Shown piece after piece: positions 43,860 to 51,064 of a DNA stretch of 64,000 nucleotides; the first letter of the stretch is position 1; every line of letters starts with the position of its first letter. The position numbers and the translations under genes are program-made. The notes under the pieces were generated by a model. The model ran no database searches. It saw nothing but the letters and a program-made list of their open reading frames with translations, and was not told the origin of the DNA. Origin of the DNA: Bacteroides sp. (GTDB taxonomy: Bacteria; Bacteroidota; Bacteroidia; Bacteroidales; Bacteroidaceae); assembly GCA_015060765.1 (NCBI GenBank), contig SUXW01000010.1, positions 1 through 64,000 on the forward strand. The letters run 5' to 3'.

Positions 43860-44324
43860 TTACGCCGCTGCATCATCGGCTTCCCCCTCCTCGGCGGGAG
43901 TTTCCTCACCGCCCGAGTATTTGGAGAGTTCCTGCAAGGTGCAGCTGTTGCGCAGTTCCGTGTTGCTCCACATCTTGGTGTTTCGCACGTTCAGTCGCAC
44001 GCCCTTCAGGTGCGATGCCACCTTCCAGTCTTCGGCAGCGACGGCTCCCTTCGTCTTCAGGTTGATCGAGAAGAGTCCCAGATCACCCAGACGCACGTTC
44101 TTGCCGTCCAGCACCAGTTCCTTCACGCAATCCAGCATATCGGTGAGCACTCCGTGAATCACCCCTCGCGAGTAGGGCGAGTTGTGCTCACTCATGTGAG
44201 TCACCAGTCCGTCGAAGTCCACCGTGCGGTCCTGCACGGCTCTTGCATACCACAAGGGTTCGCTGTTGGGGTTGTTGTTGTCTTTCTTCTGATACTTCTT
44301 GTACTTCAAAATTCCATTTGCCAT
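43860..44324 (-). CDS. HU-HIG family DNA-binding protein
   Basis: 154 residues. N-terminal KYKKYQKKDNNNPNSEPLWY, the HU-like core (THMSEHNSPYSRGVIHGVLT, DMLDCVKELVLDGKNVRLGD, LGLFSINLKTKGA) and an acidic tail (EETPAEEGEADDAAA). HU-HIG proteins bend or coat DNA and are abundant in Bacteroidetes, usually beside DUF4248, VirE primase-like and smalltalk genes. Here the VirE-like partner is missing. The promoter region is shared with the divergent DUF4248 gene. Confidence 0.92.
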   Translation of the reverse strand: MANGILKYKKYQKKDNNNPNSEPLWYARAVQDRTVDFDGLVTHMSEHNSPYSRGVIHGVLTDMLDCVKELVLDGKNVRLGDLGLFSINLKTKGAVAAEDWKVASHLKGVRLNVRNTKMWSNTELRNSCTLQELSKYSGGEETPAEEGEADDAAA

Positions 44325-44374
44325 AATCTTTGGTTTTTAAGGGTGAATAATTAACATGCCGTTTTCCGCTTCGT

Positions 44375-44409
44375 AAAGTGCCACTTTCCGGCCGCTAAAG
44401 TGGCACTTT
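44375..44409. repeat. Paired 13-bp palindromes in the HU-HIG leader
   Basis: AAAGTGCCACTTT (44375-44387) and AAAGTGGCACTTT (44397-44409), 9 bases apart. Each is itself a palindrome around its central base, and the two are exact inverted repeats of each other. They lie after the predicted HU-HIG start site, so they could be a repressor operator or a strong mRNA hairpin. Confidence 0.85.
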
Positions 44410-44427
44410 GTCCGCCGGAACACAATA

Positions 44428-44435
44428 CAAAGATA
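44428..44435 (-). promoter_or_regulatory. Promoter -7 element of HU-HIG gene
   Basis: Minus strand TATCTTTG. Transcription would start near 44421, giving a leader of about 97 nt that contains the paired palindromes. Confidence 0.65.
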
Positions 44436-44450
44436 CACCCTCCCCACCGC

Positions 44451-44510
44451 GTTATGTCCGTATTTGTCCGTATATGTCCGCATTTGTCTGTATTTGTCCG
44501 TATTTGTCCG
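44451..44510. repeat. Six 10-bp tandem units between divergent promoters
   Basis: Six units in perfect 10-bp register: GTTATGTCCG, TATTTGTCCG, TATATGTCCG, CATTTGTCTG, TATTTGTCCG, TATTTGTCCG, then TATTTCA. The 10-bp period puts every copy on the same helix face. The array lies between the HU-HIG -7 box and the -33 box of the DUF4248 gene. Confidence 0.9.
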
Positions 44511-44517
44511 TATTTCA

Positions 44518-44549
44518 TTTGTTTTCGCGGTAAAATATGCTTATATTTG
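44518..44549 (+). promoter_or_regulatory. Promoter of the DUF4248 gene
   Basis: TTTG (44518-44521), 20 nt, TATATTTG (44542-44549). The -33 box abuts the 10-bp repeat array. Confidence 0.7.
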
Positions 44550-44569
44550 TATATCAAAAAACTTTCAAC

Positions 44570-44794
44570 ATGGAGAACGTATTATTTTTTATCAAGACGT
44601 ATTTGAAACGTGATTTAGCACTGCTCTATTTCCCGGGCAGCACCCCGGAGACTGCCACAAAGAATCTCAACAGATGGATACAGAAGTGCGCCCCACTCCG
44701 GAACGAGTTGGAACAACTGAATTACAGTCCGCGCCGCCATTCGCTACTGAAGCACGAGGTAGCTGCCATCGTGAAACATTTGGGGGAGCCTTGA
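44570..44794 (+). CDS. DUF4248 small protein
   Basis: 74 residues: MENVLFFIKTYLKRDLALLY, FPGSTPETATKNLNRWIQKC, then APLRNELEQLNYSPRRHSLL. A short basic alpha-helical protein of the DUF4248 type, possibly DNA binding. ATG 44570 is used; the frame is open upstream but that part overlaps the promoter. Divergent from HU-HIG; the VirE-like gene that often follows it is absent. Confidence 0.82.
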   Translation: MENVLFFIKTYLKRDLALLYFPGSTPETATKNLNRWIQKCAPLRNELEQLNYSPRRHSLLKHEVAAIVKHLGEP

Positions 44795-45079
44795 GCTCCT
44801 CTTTTCGCTGCGCCCGCCGTCTTACAATCTTACAATCTTACAATTACAATTAGTCGAAAGAGGCTGCAAAAAACACTTACAGAAAATTTATATATTATTA
44901 TATATATATATAATAATATATAGAAATATCTTTACAAATTTCTGTATTCCCAAGTAAAAAACGACTTTACCCTTTTGTAATTGTAAGATTGTAAGAATCG
45001 TAAGAACTTGTCCCTTCCTATCGATGTTTACCTGTTTATCCGATTATTGTTAACAAACAATAAACCTCTCGATTAATTT
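44795..45079. other. AT-rich non-coding region with inverted octamers
   Basis: No gene. CTTACAAT occurs three times in tandem (44821-44844) followed by TACAATT; the inverted form appears at 44975-45004 (TTGTAATTGTAAG, ATTGTAAGAATCGTAAG). Between them lies a perfect 34-bp A/T palindrome, 44889-44922, built from TATATATTATTA and its complement around a TA-repeat centre. Confidence 0.85.
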
Positions 45080-45110
45080 TGGGAGGCAGCTTTTTTTATG
45101 CCAAGCTTTT
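45080..45110 (+). repeat. Dispersed hairpin element, half copy 1
   Basis: GGGAGGCAGCTTTTTTTATG CCAAGCTTTT. It matches the right arm and T tract of the five other copies but lacks the AGCTGCTTCC left arm, so it would not terminate well. It directly precedes the promoter-leader of peptide A. Confidence 0.8.
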
Positions 45111-45154
45111 AGTTAAAGTTTGTAATCTGTTCCCAAAAAATAATGGCAAAACAA

Positions 45155-45184
45155 TTGGTTTTACACGATTTTAGTTTATTTTTG
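45155..45184 (+). promoter_or_regulatory. Promoter of peptide A and the frameshifted lipoprotein
   Basis: TTG (45155-45157), 19 nt, TATTTTTG (45177-45184). The same promoter with the same spacing occurs before peptide B. Confidence 0.75.
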
Positions 45185-45215
45185 TTGCCGTAAGTAATGA
45201 ATAAATAAAATCTAT

Positions 45216-45353
45216 ATGAAAACCAACGAAAAGTACGGAGCTTACGAAGCCCCGAAAGTAGAAGTGATTGAAGTGGAAGTGGAACGCGGATTCCAAGTGA
45301 GTGGTGGCGAGCCCCAAAGTTATGGCTACGGAGGTAGTCTGACCGGTAATTAA
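45216..45353 (+). CDS. Small acidic peptide A
   Basis: 45 residues: MKTNEKYGAYEAPKVEVIEV, EVERGFQVSG, GEPQSYGYGGSLTGN. The first 29 residues differ from peptide B (50924) at one position only (R for K), while the C-terminal parts differ fully and are rich in Gly, Tyr, Ser and Pro. There is no signal peptide. It lies 17 nt before the lipoprotein start. The conserved-leader/variable-tail layout resembles RiPP precursors, or it could be a regulatory leader peptide for the surface protein. Function unknown. Confidence 0.72.
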   Translation: MKTNEKYGAYEAPKVEVIEVEVERGFQVSGGEPQSYGYGGSLTGN

Positions 45354-45370
45354 TGATAGGAGGGACGACG

Positions 45371-47169
45371 ATGAAGAAACTATTAGTCACAACATGGATG
45401 GCGGCACTGACAGCACTTGTCGGTTGCCAGCAGAACGACGAGCTCCTTACCAACCCCGAAGCCCCACCACCGGAGGCAAGCAGATTACCGTATCTGCCCA
45501 CATTCAAAACGGTGGAGGCTCGCGTGTGGCGCTGACCGAAACCCAGGACGTGAACCAAAACCCAACCGTCAAGGTGGAATGGCGGAAGGATGCCAACAAC
45601 CCCGAAACATTCACCCTTTACCAAATGGATGTGCCGGCAACAGCTTCGGACGAGACTTCGAACGACGGCGGTGCTGCGGGCGGTGATGCCGGTTCGGGAG
45701 ACGGAGGCGCCTCGGTAGCAGTCCCCATCACCTTCACCCAAGTGAACGGCACCAATCAGTTTACGGGCGAGGTGGACGAGAACTACAACGGCACTTACGA
45801 AGCCGTATATGGCGAAGGCAATCTCGCCTTGCAAAACGGTACGCTGAACCAGGAAGATTGTGTATATATGGTGGCCGAGAATATCACCGACCTTACCCAA
45901 CCCATTACGTTTGAACACCAAACAGCTATCCTGAAGGTTGCTTTCAAGGTGGGTAATGCAGCACTCAAAATCAGCGACATCTCTGACGTTGTGATGCGAA
46001 ATGTCACCCCATTCCTTGGTGAGAGATCTTCAACCATCACCATTATACCTGCTGCACAAGCCTCGGGCAATGATGTTTACATCTTCCTGCCGGCAAGTAG
46101 TGGCTATTCGGCCGGACATTCCTTTACCTTTGGAGTGACTACAACCGATAATAACTATTACGAGGCTACACTCACCATCCCTGCCGAAATGAGTGTTGTG
46201 AAAGGCAAACTCTACACGGCCGACATGGCATTGACAACAGCCATTCCTTACGTTACGTTCAGTGCATTGGAAGAGCAGACAATGCTGATTCATAAACCGG
46301 AATCATTATCGGTAGAAATTTTTTGTTCCGTCAATGGAGGTGCTTGGGAGGATGTTTGGGTAAAGGATTACTCCATCACTTTTGGCGGTGCACATGGCGA
46401 CTTACGCTTGCGTGCAACGAGTGAAGATAAAGTAGGTACATCTGGTGGATTTGATCAAAATTCTTGTCGCATTTTGTTTACTGAGCCCAATGTACCTGTT
46501 GCTTGTTCGGGCGATATCCGTACCTTGGTGGATTCGGTGAACTACGCTACAGTAAATACTGAAAAGGCAAGGTTCTGTTATTTGTTCAATGGTTGTACCC
46601 AATTGACCTCGGCTCCTAAACTACCTGCTATTAACTTGGCATGGAATTGCTATAAAAGTATGTTCAGTGGTTGTTCTTCACTGACCACAGCCCCCGTACT
46701 CCCTGCCACTACCTTAGCGCAGGGTTGCTATAATGGAATGTTTAATCATTGCATATCATTAGAGACTGCCCCTGAACTCCCTGCCACTATCTTGAAGCAG
46801 AGTTGTTATCAGCAGATGTTTTATGGTTGTACCCAATTAACCACAGCCCCCGTACTCCCTGCCACTACCTTGGTAGATTATTGCTATATAAATATGTTTA
46901 ATGGGTGTACCAAACTGAACAACATCACCATGCTGGCAACCAATATCAGTGCATATGAATGCTTGGATAATTGGGTAGAAGGTGTAGCCGAAGAAGGTAC
47001 TTTTACCAAAGCCGCATCAATGGATATAAAAGAAGATGATTCAGAAGATGATTCAGGAGATGATTATATGCCCGTCTTTCTTTCAAGCCGTTCGGGTAAT
47101 CCAAGTATTCCTTGGGGTGCAAGCGGCATCCCCACAGGATGGACAGTACAAAATTACATCGCCCCATAA
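45371..47169 (+). pseudogene. Frameshifted fimbrillin/BspA-like surface lipoprotein
   Basis: Translation from 45371 gives a signal peptide with lipobox ALVGC and then NDELLTNPEAP, but stops at 45535. The rest is open in another frame from about 45463 to 47169 (TTGGKQITVSAHIQNGGGSR). One base appears to be missing in GCCCC at 45461-45465. The repaired protein would have a fimbrillin/Mfa-like N-terminal half (about residues 30-290, with FTGEVDENYNGTYEAVYGEG and TFEHQTAILKVAFKV) and a C-terminal BspA-type leucine-rich part with four to five 26-residue units (LPATTLAQGCYNGMF). It would be a surface adhesin-like protein. Confidence 0.8.
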
Positions 47170-47196
47170 CCCTAAAGAATCATACAAATCCCTAAA

Positions 47197-47226
47197 AGCT
47201 GCTTCCCCACGGAGGCAGCTTTTTTA
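47197..47226 (+). terminator. Dispersed hairpin element, full copy 2
   Basis: AAGCTGCTTCC, loop CCAC, GGAGGCAGCTT, then TTTTATGCC. It terminates the frameshifted lipoprotein gene. It is followed by CCTCGTGAT and a CTTCGCTCAGGATGAC segment, which resembles a repeat seen in many Bacteroidetes genomes. Confidence 0.85.
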
Positions 47227-47320
47227 TGCCCGCCCTCGTGATCCTTCCCTACGCTTCGCTCAGGATGACAAAAGGAAGAATAGACAATACAGGGGAAGGA
47301 TGGCTGTTTAAATTCAGAAT

Positions 47321-48742
47321 TTAGAATAATGCATCCATATCTATTTGGGCGATGATTTGGTCGCTATACATACCATTCCTCATACCGAAAGTGGTAATCA
47401 TTGTAGGAATAATGCTGCTTCGCGTTCCGGTGACTTCCTTAAATGCTCTGATACGATTTTGTATTTTGAGAAACTCCTCTTTATCAAGGCTATATAAGTC
47501 CTCGCTATACTTAACCTCACAAAGGTTTATTGTATTATCGGCACGGTCTATGACAATATCGATTTGAGCTCCATTCTCAACCTGATTAGTCTTCCAAGTA
47601 TAGAACTCGGTAGATACGCTTGAAATACCCAATGCTGATTTAATTTGCGGCATATGAGCCTTGCAGATACGTTCGAAAGCCAAGCCATACCATGCGGTAA
47701 TTTCCGGGGTATTTACATTGCGAGTCCAGAAATGCTCCTCTACGATATTCTTGGCGGCAAAAGTATTATAGAAAATAGTATAGAAATCCACCAGCTGATA
47801 GATAGCCGAGTTTGTCTTTATCCTTTTCTCGCAAACATTATACTTGCGCAAGAAGTCACAATACACAAGGTCGGTAAGCATATCGCCCAGCCTACCATTG
47901 TTTGATGTATCCAACTTGTCGCTCATCTCCTCTCGCGTAAGTCCCTTAGGATGTTTGGCAAGCAGTGAGATAATTTCAAGGTAAGGCTGTGGATTCTTGA
48001 AAAGCGACGAGAACAATCTGCGATACTCCTTTTTCAATTCCGCATTTCCACTGAAAAAGAGTCTGTCCAATCCCGTAGCAGGACTATCGGTTTTCTCAAA
48101 TAGGCTCATATAGTACGGAACACCACCAATCGCCATATATGCTTGTACCACACTCAGGCGATTCCAAACAAATCCATTGTTGGCAAAAAACTCCTCCGCC
48201 TCGCCCAAAGTAAACGGATGGAGATGCATTTCGTGAGTAATACGGTCGTGCAGACCTCCATGATTGTCAATGACATTACGCACCATCCACGAGGTAGCCG
48301 AACCGCAGACAATCAACATCATCTCCGACTGCCAATTTGCCCAGTTGTTCCAAAAGTGTCCGAGAGCATTGACAAATCCCGCTTTGGGTGTATCAAGACA
48401 AGGTAACTCATCAATGAAGATTATACATCGTTTTCCTTTCTCTATTTTCGACTCCAGCAACTGCCGAAGCGCAAAGAATGCATCAATCCAATTCTGATTC
48501 TTCTTACCCTTATAGCCATAGGTCTTTAAGGCTGCATGAAAGGCTGTCATCTGTTCGGATTTGCTACCCTCCATTACACCCGTCATATCGAAAGCAAACT
48601 GATTCTTGAAGTGCTGACGAATAAGGTAGGTTTTGCCTACTCGTCTTCTTCCATAAACTGCAATAAATTCAGCCTTACCAGAATGGTAATATTGGTCAAT
48701 CTGCGCCAACTCCTTTTTTCTGCCTACAATAATCTGTCCCAT
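47321..48742 (-). CDS. AAA ATPase with DUF234-type C-terminus
   Basis: 473 residues. Walker A YGRRRVGKTYLI (about 30-41), Walker B CIIFIDELPCL, sensor region MLIVCGSATSWM. The C-terminal part holds a winged-helix region (RLGDMLTDLVYCDFLRKY) and a DUF234/PDDEXK-like end (VENGAQIDIVIDRADNTINL, CEVKYS). These ATPases are common in Bacteroidetes accessory regions; their biological role is unclear. It faces the lipoprotein gene and lies between two copies of the hairpin element. Confidence 0.9.
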   Translation of the reverse strand: MGQIIVGRKKELAQIDQYYHSGKAEFIAVYGRRRVGKTYLIRQHFKNQFAFDMTGVMEGSKSEQMTAFHAALKTYGYKGKKNQNWIDAFFALRQLLESKIEKGKRCIIFIDELPCLDTPKAGFVNALGHFWNNWANWQSEMMLIVCGSATSWMVRNVIDNHGGLHDRITHEMHLHPFTLGEAEEFFANNGFVWNRLSVVQAYMAIGGVPYYMSLFEKTDSPATGLDRLFFSGNAELKKEYRRLFSSLFKNPQPYLEIISLLAKHPKGLTREEMSDKLDTSNNGRLGDMLTDLVYCDFLRKYNVCEKRIKTNSAIYQLVDFYTIFYNTFAAKNIVEEHFWTRNVNTPEITAWYGLAFERICKAHMPQIKSALGISSVSTEFYTWKTNQVENGAQIDIVIDRADNTINLCEVKYSEDLYSLDKEEFLKIQNRIRAFKEVTGTRSSIIPTMITTFGMRNGMYSDQIIAQIDMDALF

Positions 48743-49052
48743 ACTATATGTGTATTTCTTCCAATCGCAAATTTAGGGATATTTCCTCAAAAAAAGTGCA
48801 GATAATGTGCGAAAGTTTGAAAAATAGTGCAACTTTCGCACATTATCAGCCGCTTTTTAGGTTTCAAGGCCCCAATTCTTACCTGTATTTTGCAATGGCA
48901 ACGTTATATCACATCAAACTGCTTCCCACGGAGGCAGCTTTTTTTATGCCAAGCTACGATATACAGCTGTCATTATTCGTTTCACATACACCAACAATAG
49001 TGAAAGTTGTAGAAAATATTATCAAATATGCGAATTATTCAAATTATTATCT
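48743..49052. other. Intergenic region before HigBA
   Basis: No gene is supported. It includes TGCGAAAGTTTG and its near-inverted form CAACTTTCGCACATTATC (48807-48846) around AAAAATAG, possibly an operator for the ATPase gene, and hairpin element copy 3. Confidence 0.5.
48917..48947 (+). repeat. Dispersed hairpin element, copy 3
   Basis: AAACTGCTTCC, CAC, GGAGGCAGCTT, TTTTTATGCCAAGCT. The bases after the T run (ATGCCAAGCT) match half copy 1 exactly. No plus-strand gene precedes it, which suggests the copy was left behind by rearrangement. Confidence 0.85.
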
Positions 49053-49060
49053 TACTTTTG
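49053..49060 (+). promoter_or_regulatory. Promoter -7 element of the HigBA pair
   Basis: TACTTTTG, 21 nt before the toxin ATG. Confidence 0.6.
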
Positions 49061-49081
49061 TGGTGTTAATTGTGTTTTACA

Positions 49082-49399
49082 ATGAAAATCGAATTTGAAG
49101 ACATCGCTTTAGAGGAACTCTATACAAATGGAGCAACGACCGACGGAAAATATCGTAAATTACCGAAAGATATAATCAGACAATACGTCAAAGTTGTCAA
49201 TTATATCAAGGCTGTTCGCCGTTTGGAAGATCTCTTTTATATCAAATCACTTCATTATGAAAAAAAGAAAGGCGATTTGAAAGGTGTAGATGCTGTATGG
49301 ATAAACAAACAATACCGTTTGTTTTTTTACAGCTCTCCAAACGAAGAAGGTATTGTAGTAAACGCATTATTATTTGAAATATCCAAGCATTATGAATAA
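49082..49399 (+). CDS. RelE/HigB-type toxin
   Basis: 105 residues. RelE-fold features: VVNYIKAVRRLEDLFYIKSL, HYEKKKGDLKGVDAVWINKQ, YRLFFY. Such toxins are ribosome-dependent mRNA nucleases. Toxin-first order with an 8-nt overlap into the HTH antitoxin fits the HigBA type. Both genes look intact. Confidence 0.87.
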   Translation: MKIEFEDIALEELYTNGATTDGKYRKLPKDIIRQYVKVVNYIKAVRRLEDLFYIKSLHYEKKKGDLKGVDAVWINKQYRLFFYSSPNEEGIVVNALLFEISKHYE

Positions 49400-49757
49400 A
49401 GACAACATCACTCCGTTTGTAGCAACTCATCCCGGTGAGATGATAAAAGATGAATTGCGTGAAAGAAAACTTACCCAAAAACAATTGGCTCTTGCAACAG
49501 GAATCAAACCTTCCGTGTTGAGTGAAACAATCAATGGTAAACGCCCTCTGTCTAAAAGTGTGGCACTGGCATTAGAGCAAGCGTTGGGTATACCCGCTGA
49601 CATTTGGCTGAATATGCAAGTCCAATACGATTTGGATACAGTCCGTTTGTCCGAAGGAGACAATCAGCATGAAACCATATCTGTCACCATTCCAGTTCAT
49701 GACCGTAATTTACTGAAAGAGATTGCCCGTAAATTTGGATGGGCGTGCATGTTATAA
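49392..49757 (+). CDS. HigA-type antitoxin
   Basis: 121 residues. HigA N-terminal motif FVATHPGEMIKDELRERKLT, helix-turn-helix (QKQLALATGIKPSVLSETIN, GKRPLSKSVALALEQALGI) and NMQVQYDLDTVR. It should neutralise the toxin and repress the pair. An extra C-terminal segment (ISVTIPVHDRNLLKEIARKF) follows the core domain. Confidence 0.9.
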   Translation: MNKDNITPFVATHPGEMIKDELRERKLTQKQLALATGIKPSVLSETINGKRPLSKSVALALEQALGIPADIWLNMQVQYDLDTVRLSEGDNQHETISVTIPVHDRNLLKEIARKFGWACML

Positions 49758-49788
49758 GAACTATACAGAAGATAGGAATACCCCCCAT

Positions 49789-49819
49789 AGCTGCTTCCCC
49801 ACGGAGGCAGCTTTTTTTA
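49789..49819 (+). terminator. Dispersed hairpin element, full copy 4
   Basis: AGCTGCTTCC, CCAC, GGAGGCAGCT, TTTTTTTATGCC. It terminates HigBA. The sequence after it (CCCTCGTGATAACC and CTTCCCTACG) partly matches the flank of copy 2. Confidence 0.85.
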
Positions 49820-49923
49820 TGCCCCCTCGTGATAACCTTGTGGATGCACACGGTTCCTTCCCTACGTTACACTCCGTTCAGAAGGACAGGAACGGAGGGA
49901 AGACTAAGAACGGTGCCTATAGA

Positions 49924-50691
49924 TTAGAAATGCAGATGCTTGTAATTGATGAGTTCGATGTCGCCAACATTGTTCTCAAAATCACCGGAATATACCACGG
50001 CCTTTCTGCTGACGGGCGTCTTGATCCATCCCGGAAGCTTCTTTAGCACGGCTTCGAACTCCTTGTTGTATGTCATGGACGATTTCACTTCGATGGCCGT
50101 GATTTTGCCCTCCTCCTTGACGAGGATATCCACTTCGTTCCCGTTGGAGTCGCGGTAAAAGAATACTCCACCTTCCTTTCCGTTGTTCATCCGGTGCTTT
50201 ACGGCCTCCATCACCACGAAATTCTCGAAGATGTTTCCCCTCATCTTGTCCCTGGCCAATTGGCGGGGGCTCTCGATGTCAAGCAGATAGCAGGCGAGAC
50301 CCGGGTCGCAGAAGTAAAGCTTCGGACTTTTTACCAGTCGCTTGGAGATGTTCTCGTAATAGGGCGGAAGAAGATACACCACATAGGAGGCTGTCAGCAC
50401 AGAGAGCCACGACGTGATGGTCTTGCTGTCCACGCCCACTTCGTTGGCCAGTTCCGATGCATTGAATACGGAGCCTACCCTGGTGGCACAGAGTTTCATG
50501 AATTTCAGGAAGAGCATGATATCCTTTATCTTGAGCAAGTCTCTGACGTCCTTTTCCAGATACGTCTTTACATACGACGGGTAGAACAGTCTGGCCATAT
50601 TTTTCTTGGCACAGATGGCGGGAAACAGCCCTTCGTAAAGGAAATTGTCAAGCGTTTTGGCCGATGATTTTTCGCGTGATGTAATTCTTGC
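49924..50691 (-). pseudogene. C-terminal part of an AAA_14/DUF4143 ATPase
   Basis: The open frame starts at a stop at 50692-50694 and reads AKTLDNFLYEGLFPAICAKK, MARLFYPSYVKTYLEKDVRD and on through the DUF4143 domain (GNIFENFVVMEAVKH, DSNGNEVDILVKEEGKITAI, EVKSS). The N-terminal AAA domain with Walker motifs, about 170 residues, is absent. Between the break and the next leader lies only AT-rich DNA and half copy 5 of the hairpin element. A short protein from ATG 50598 is possible but would lack ATPase function. Confidence 0.82.
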
Positions 50692-50775
50692 TCATATTTT
50701 ATGTAATTTCGGAATTGCACTCCAAAAATACATAATATTTTTATTCCGACAAAGTATTGCGCATCGTTTTTTTAA

Positions 50776-50802
50776 TTTCCTCCCGGAGGCAGCTTTTTTT
50801 AT
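50776..50802 (+). repeat. Dispersed hairpin element, half copy 5
   Basis: TTTCCTCCC then GGAGGCAGCTTTTTTTATGC C. The left arm is degenerate. Like half copy 1 it stands directly before a peptide promoter-leader. Confidence 0.8.
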
Positions 50803-50862
50803 GCCCCGTTTTTAGTTAAAGTTTATAATCTGTCCCTCCAAAAAAAATAAATGGCAGAACGA

Positions 50863-50892
50863 TTGGTTTTTCACGATTTTAGTTTATTTTTG
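50863..50892 (+). promoter_or_regulatory. Promoter of peptide B and the BspA-like lipoprotein
   Basis: TTG (50863-50865), 19 nt, TATTTTTG (50885-50892). The surrounding region of about 140 bp is roughly 85-90% identical, by eye, to that at 45080-45215. Confidence 0.75.
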
Positions 50893-50923
50893 TTGTCCGT
50901 AAGCAATGATAAATAGAACCTAT

Positions 50924-51049
50924 ATGAAAACCAACGAAAAGTACGGAGCCTACGAAGCCCCGAAAGTAGAAGTGATAGAAGTGGAAGTGGAGAAGGGTTT
51001 CCAAGTGAGTCCTTATGATATGCCCTATGGCGGCAATCCATTACAATAA
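50924..51049 (+). CDS. Small acidic peptide B
   Basis: 41 residues: MKTNEKYGAYEAPKVEVIEV, EVEKGFQVSP, YDMPYGGNPLQ. A paralogue of peptide A with the same first 29 residues except K for R, then a different short tail. No signal peptide. Followed by CAGGAGGAAA, a strong ribosome site, and the lipoprotein ATG 15 nt later. Same hypotheses as for peptide A: RiPP-like precursor, secreted subunit or leader peptide. Confidence 0.75.
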   Translation: MKTNEKYGAYEAPKVEVIEVEVEKGFQVSPYDMPYGGNPLQ

Positions 51050-51064
51050 TCAGGAGGAAACACT

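Noticed and set aside
44451-44510. Possible CRISPR array
   Set aside because: Units are 10 bp and contiguous with no spacers, and no cas genes are present. No CRISPR array was seen anywhere in the window.
45109-45921. Minus-strand frame of 270 residues opposite peptide A and the frameshifted lipoprotein
   Set aside because: Low-quality composition and no motif; the plus strand carries a promoter, a duplicated leader and recognisable domains.
47160-47320. Insertion sequence near the hairpin elements
   Set aside because: No transposase frame, terminal inverted repeats or target duplications were found in the island. The repeated element is only about 30 bp and looks like a terminator.
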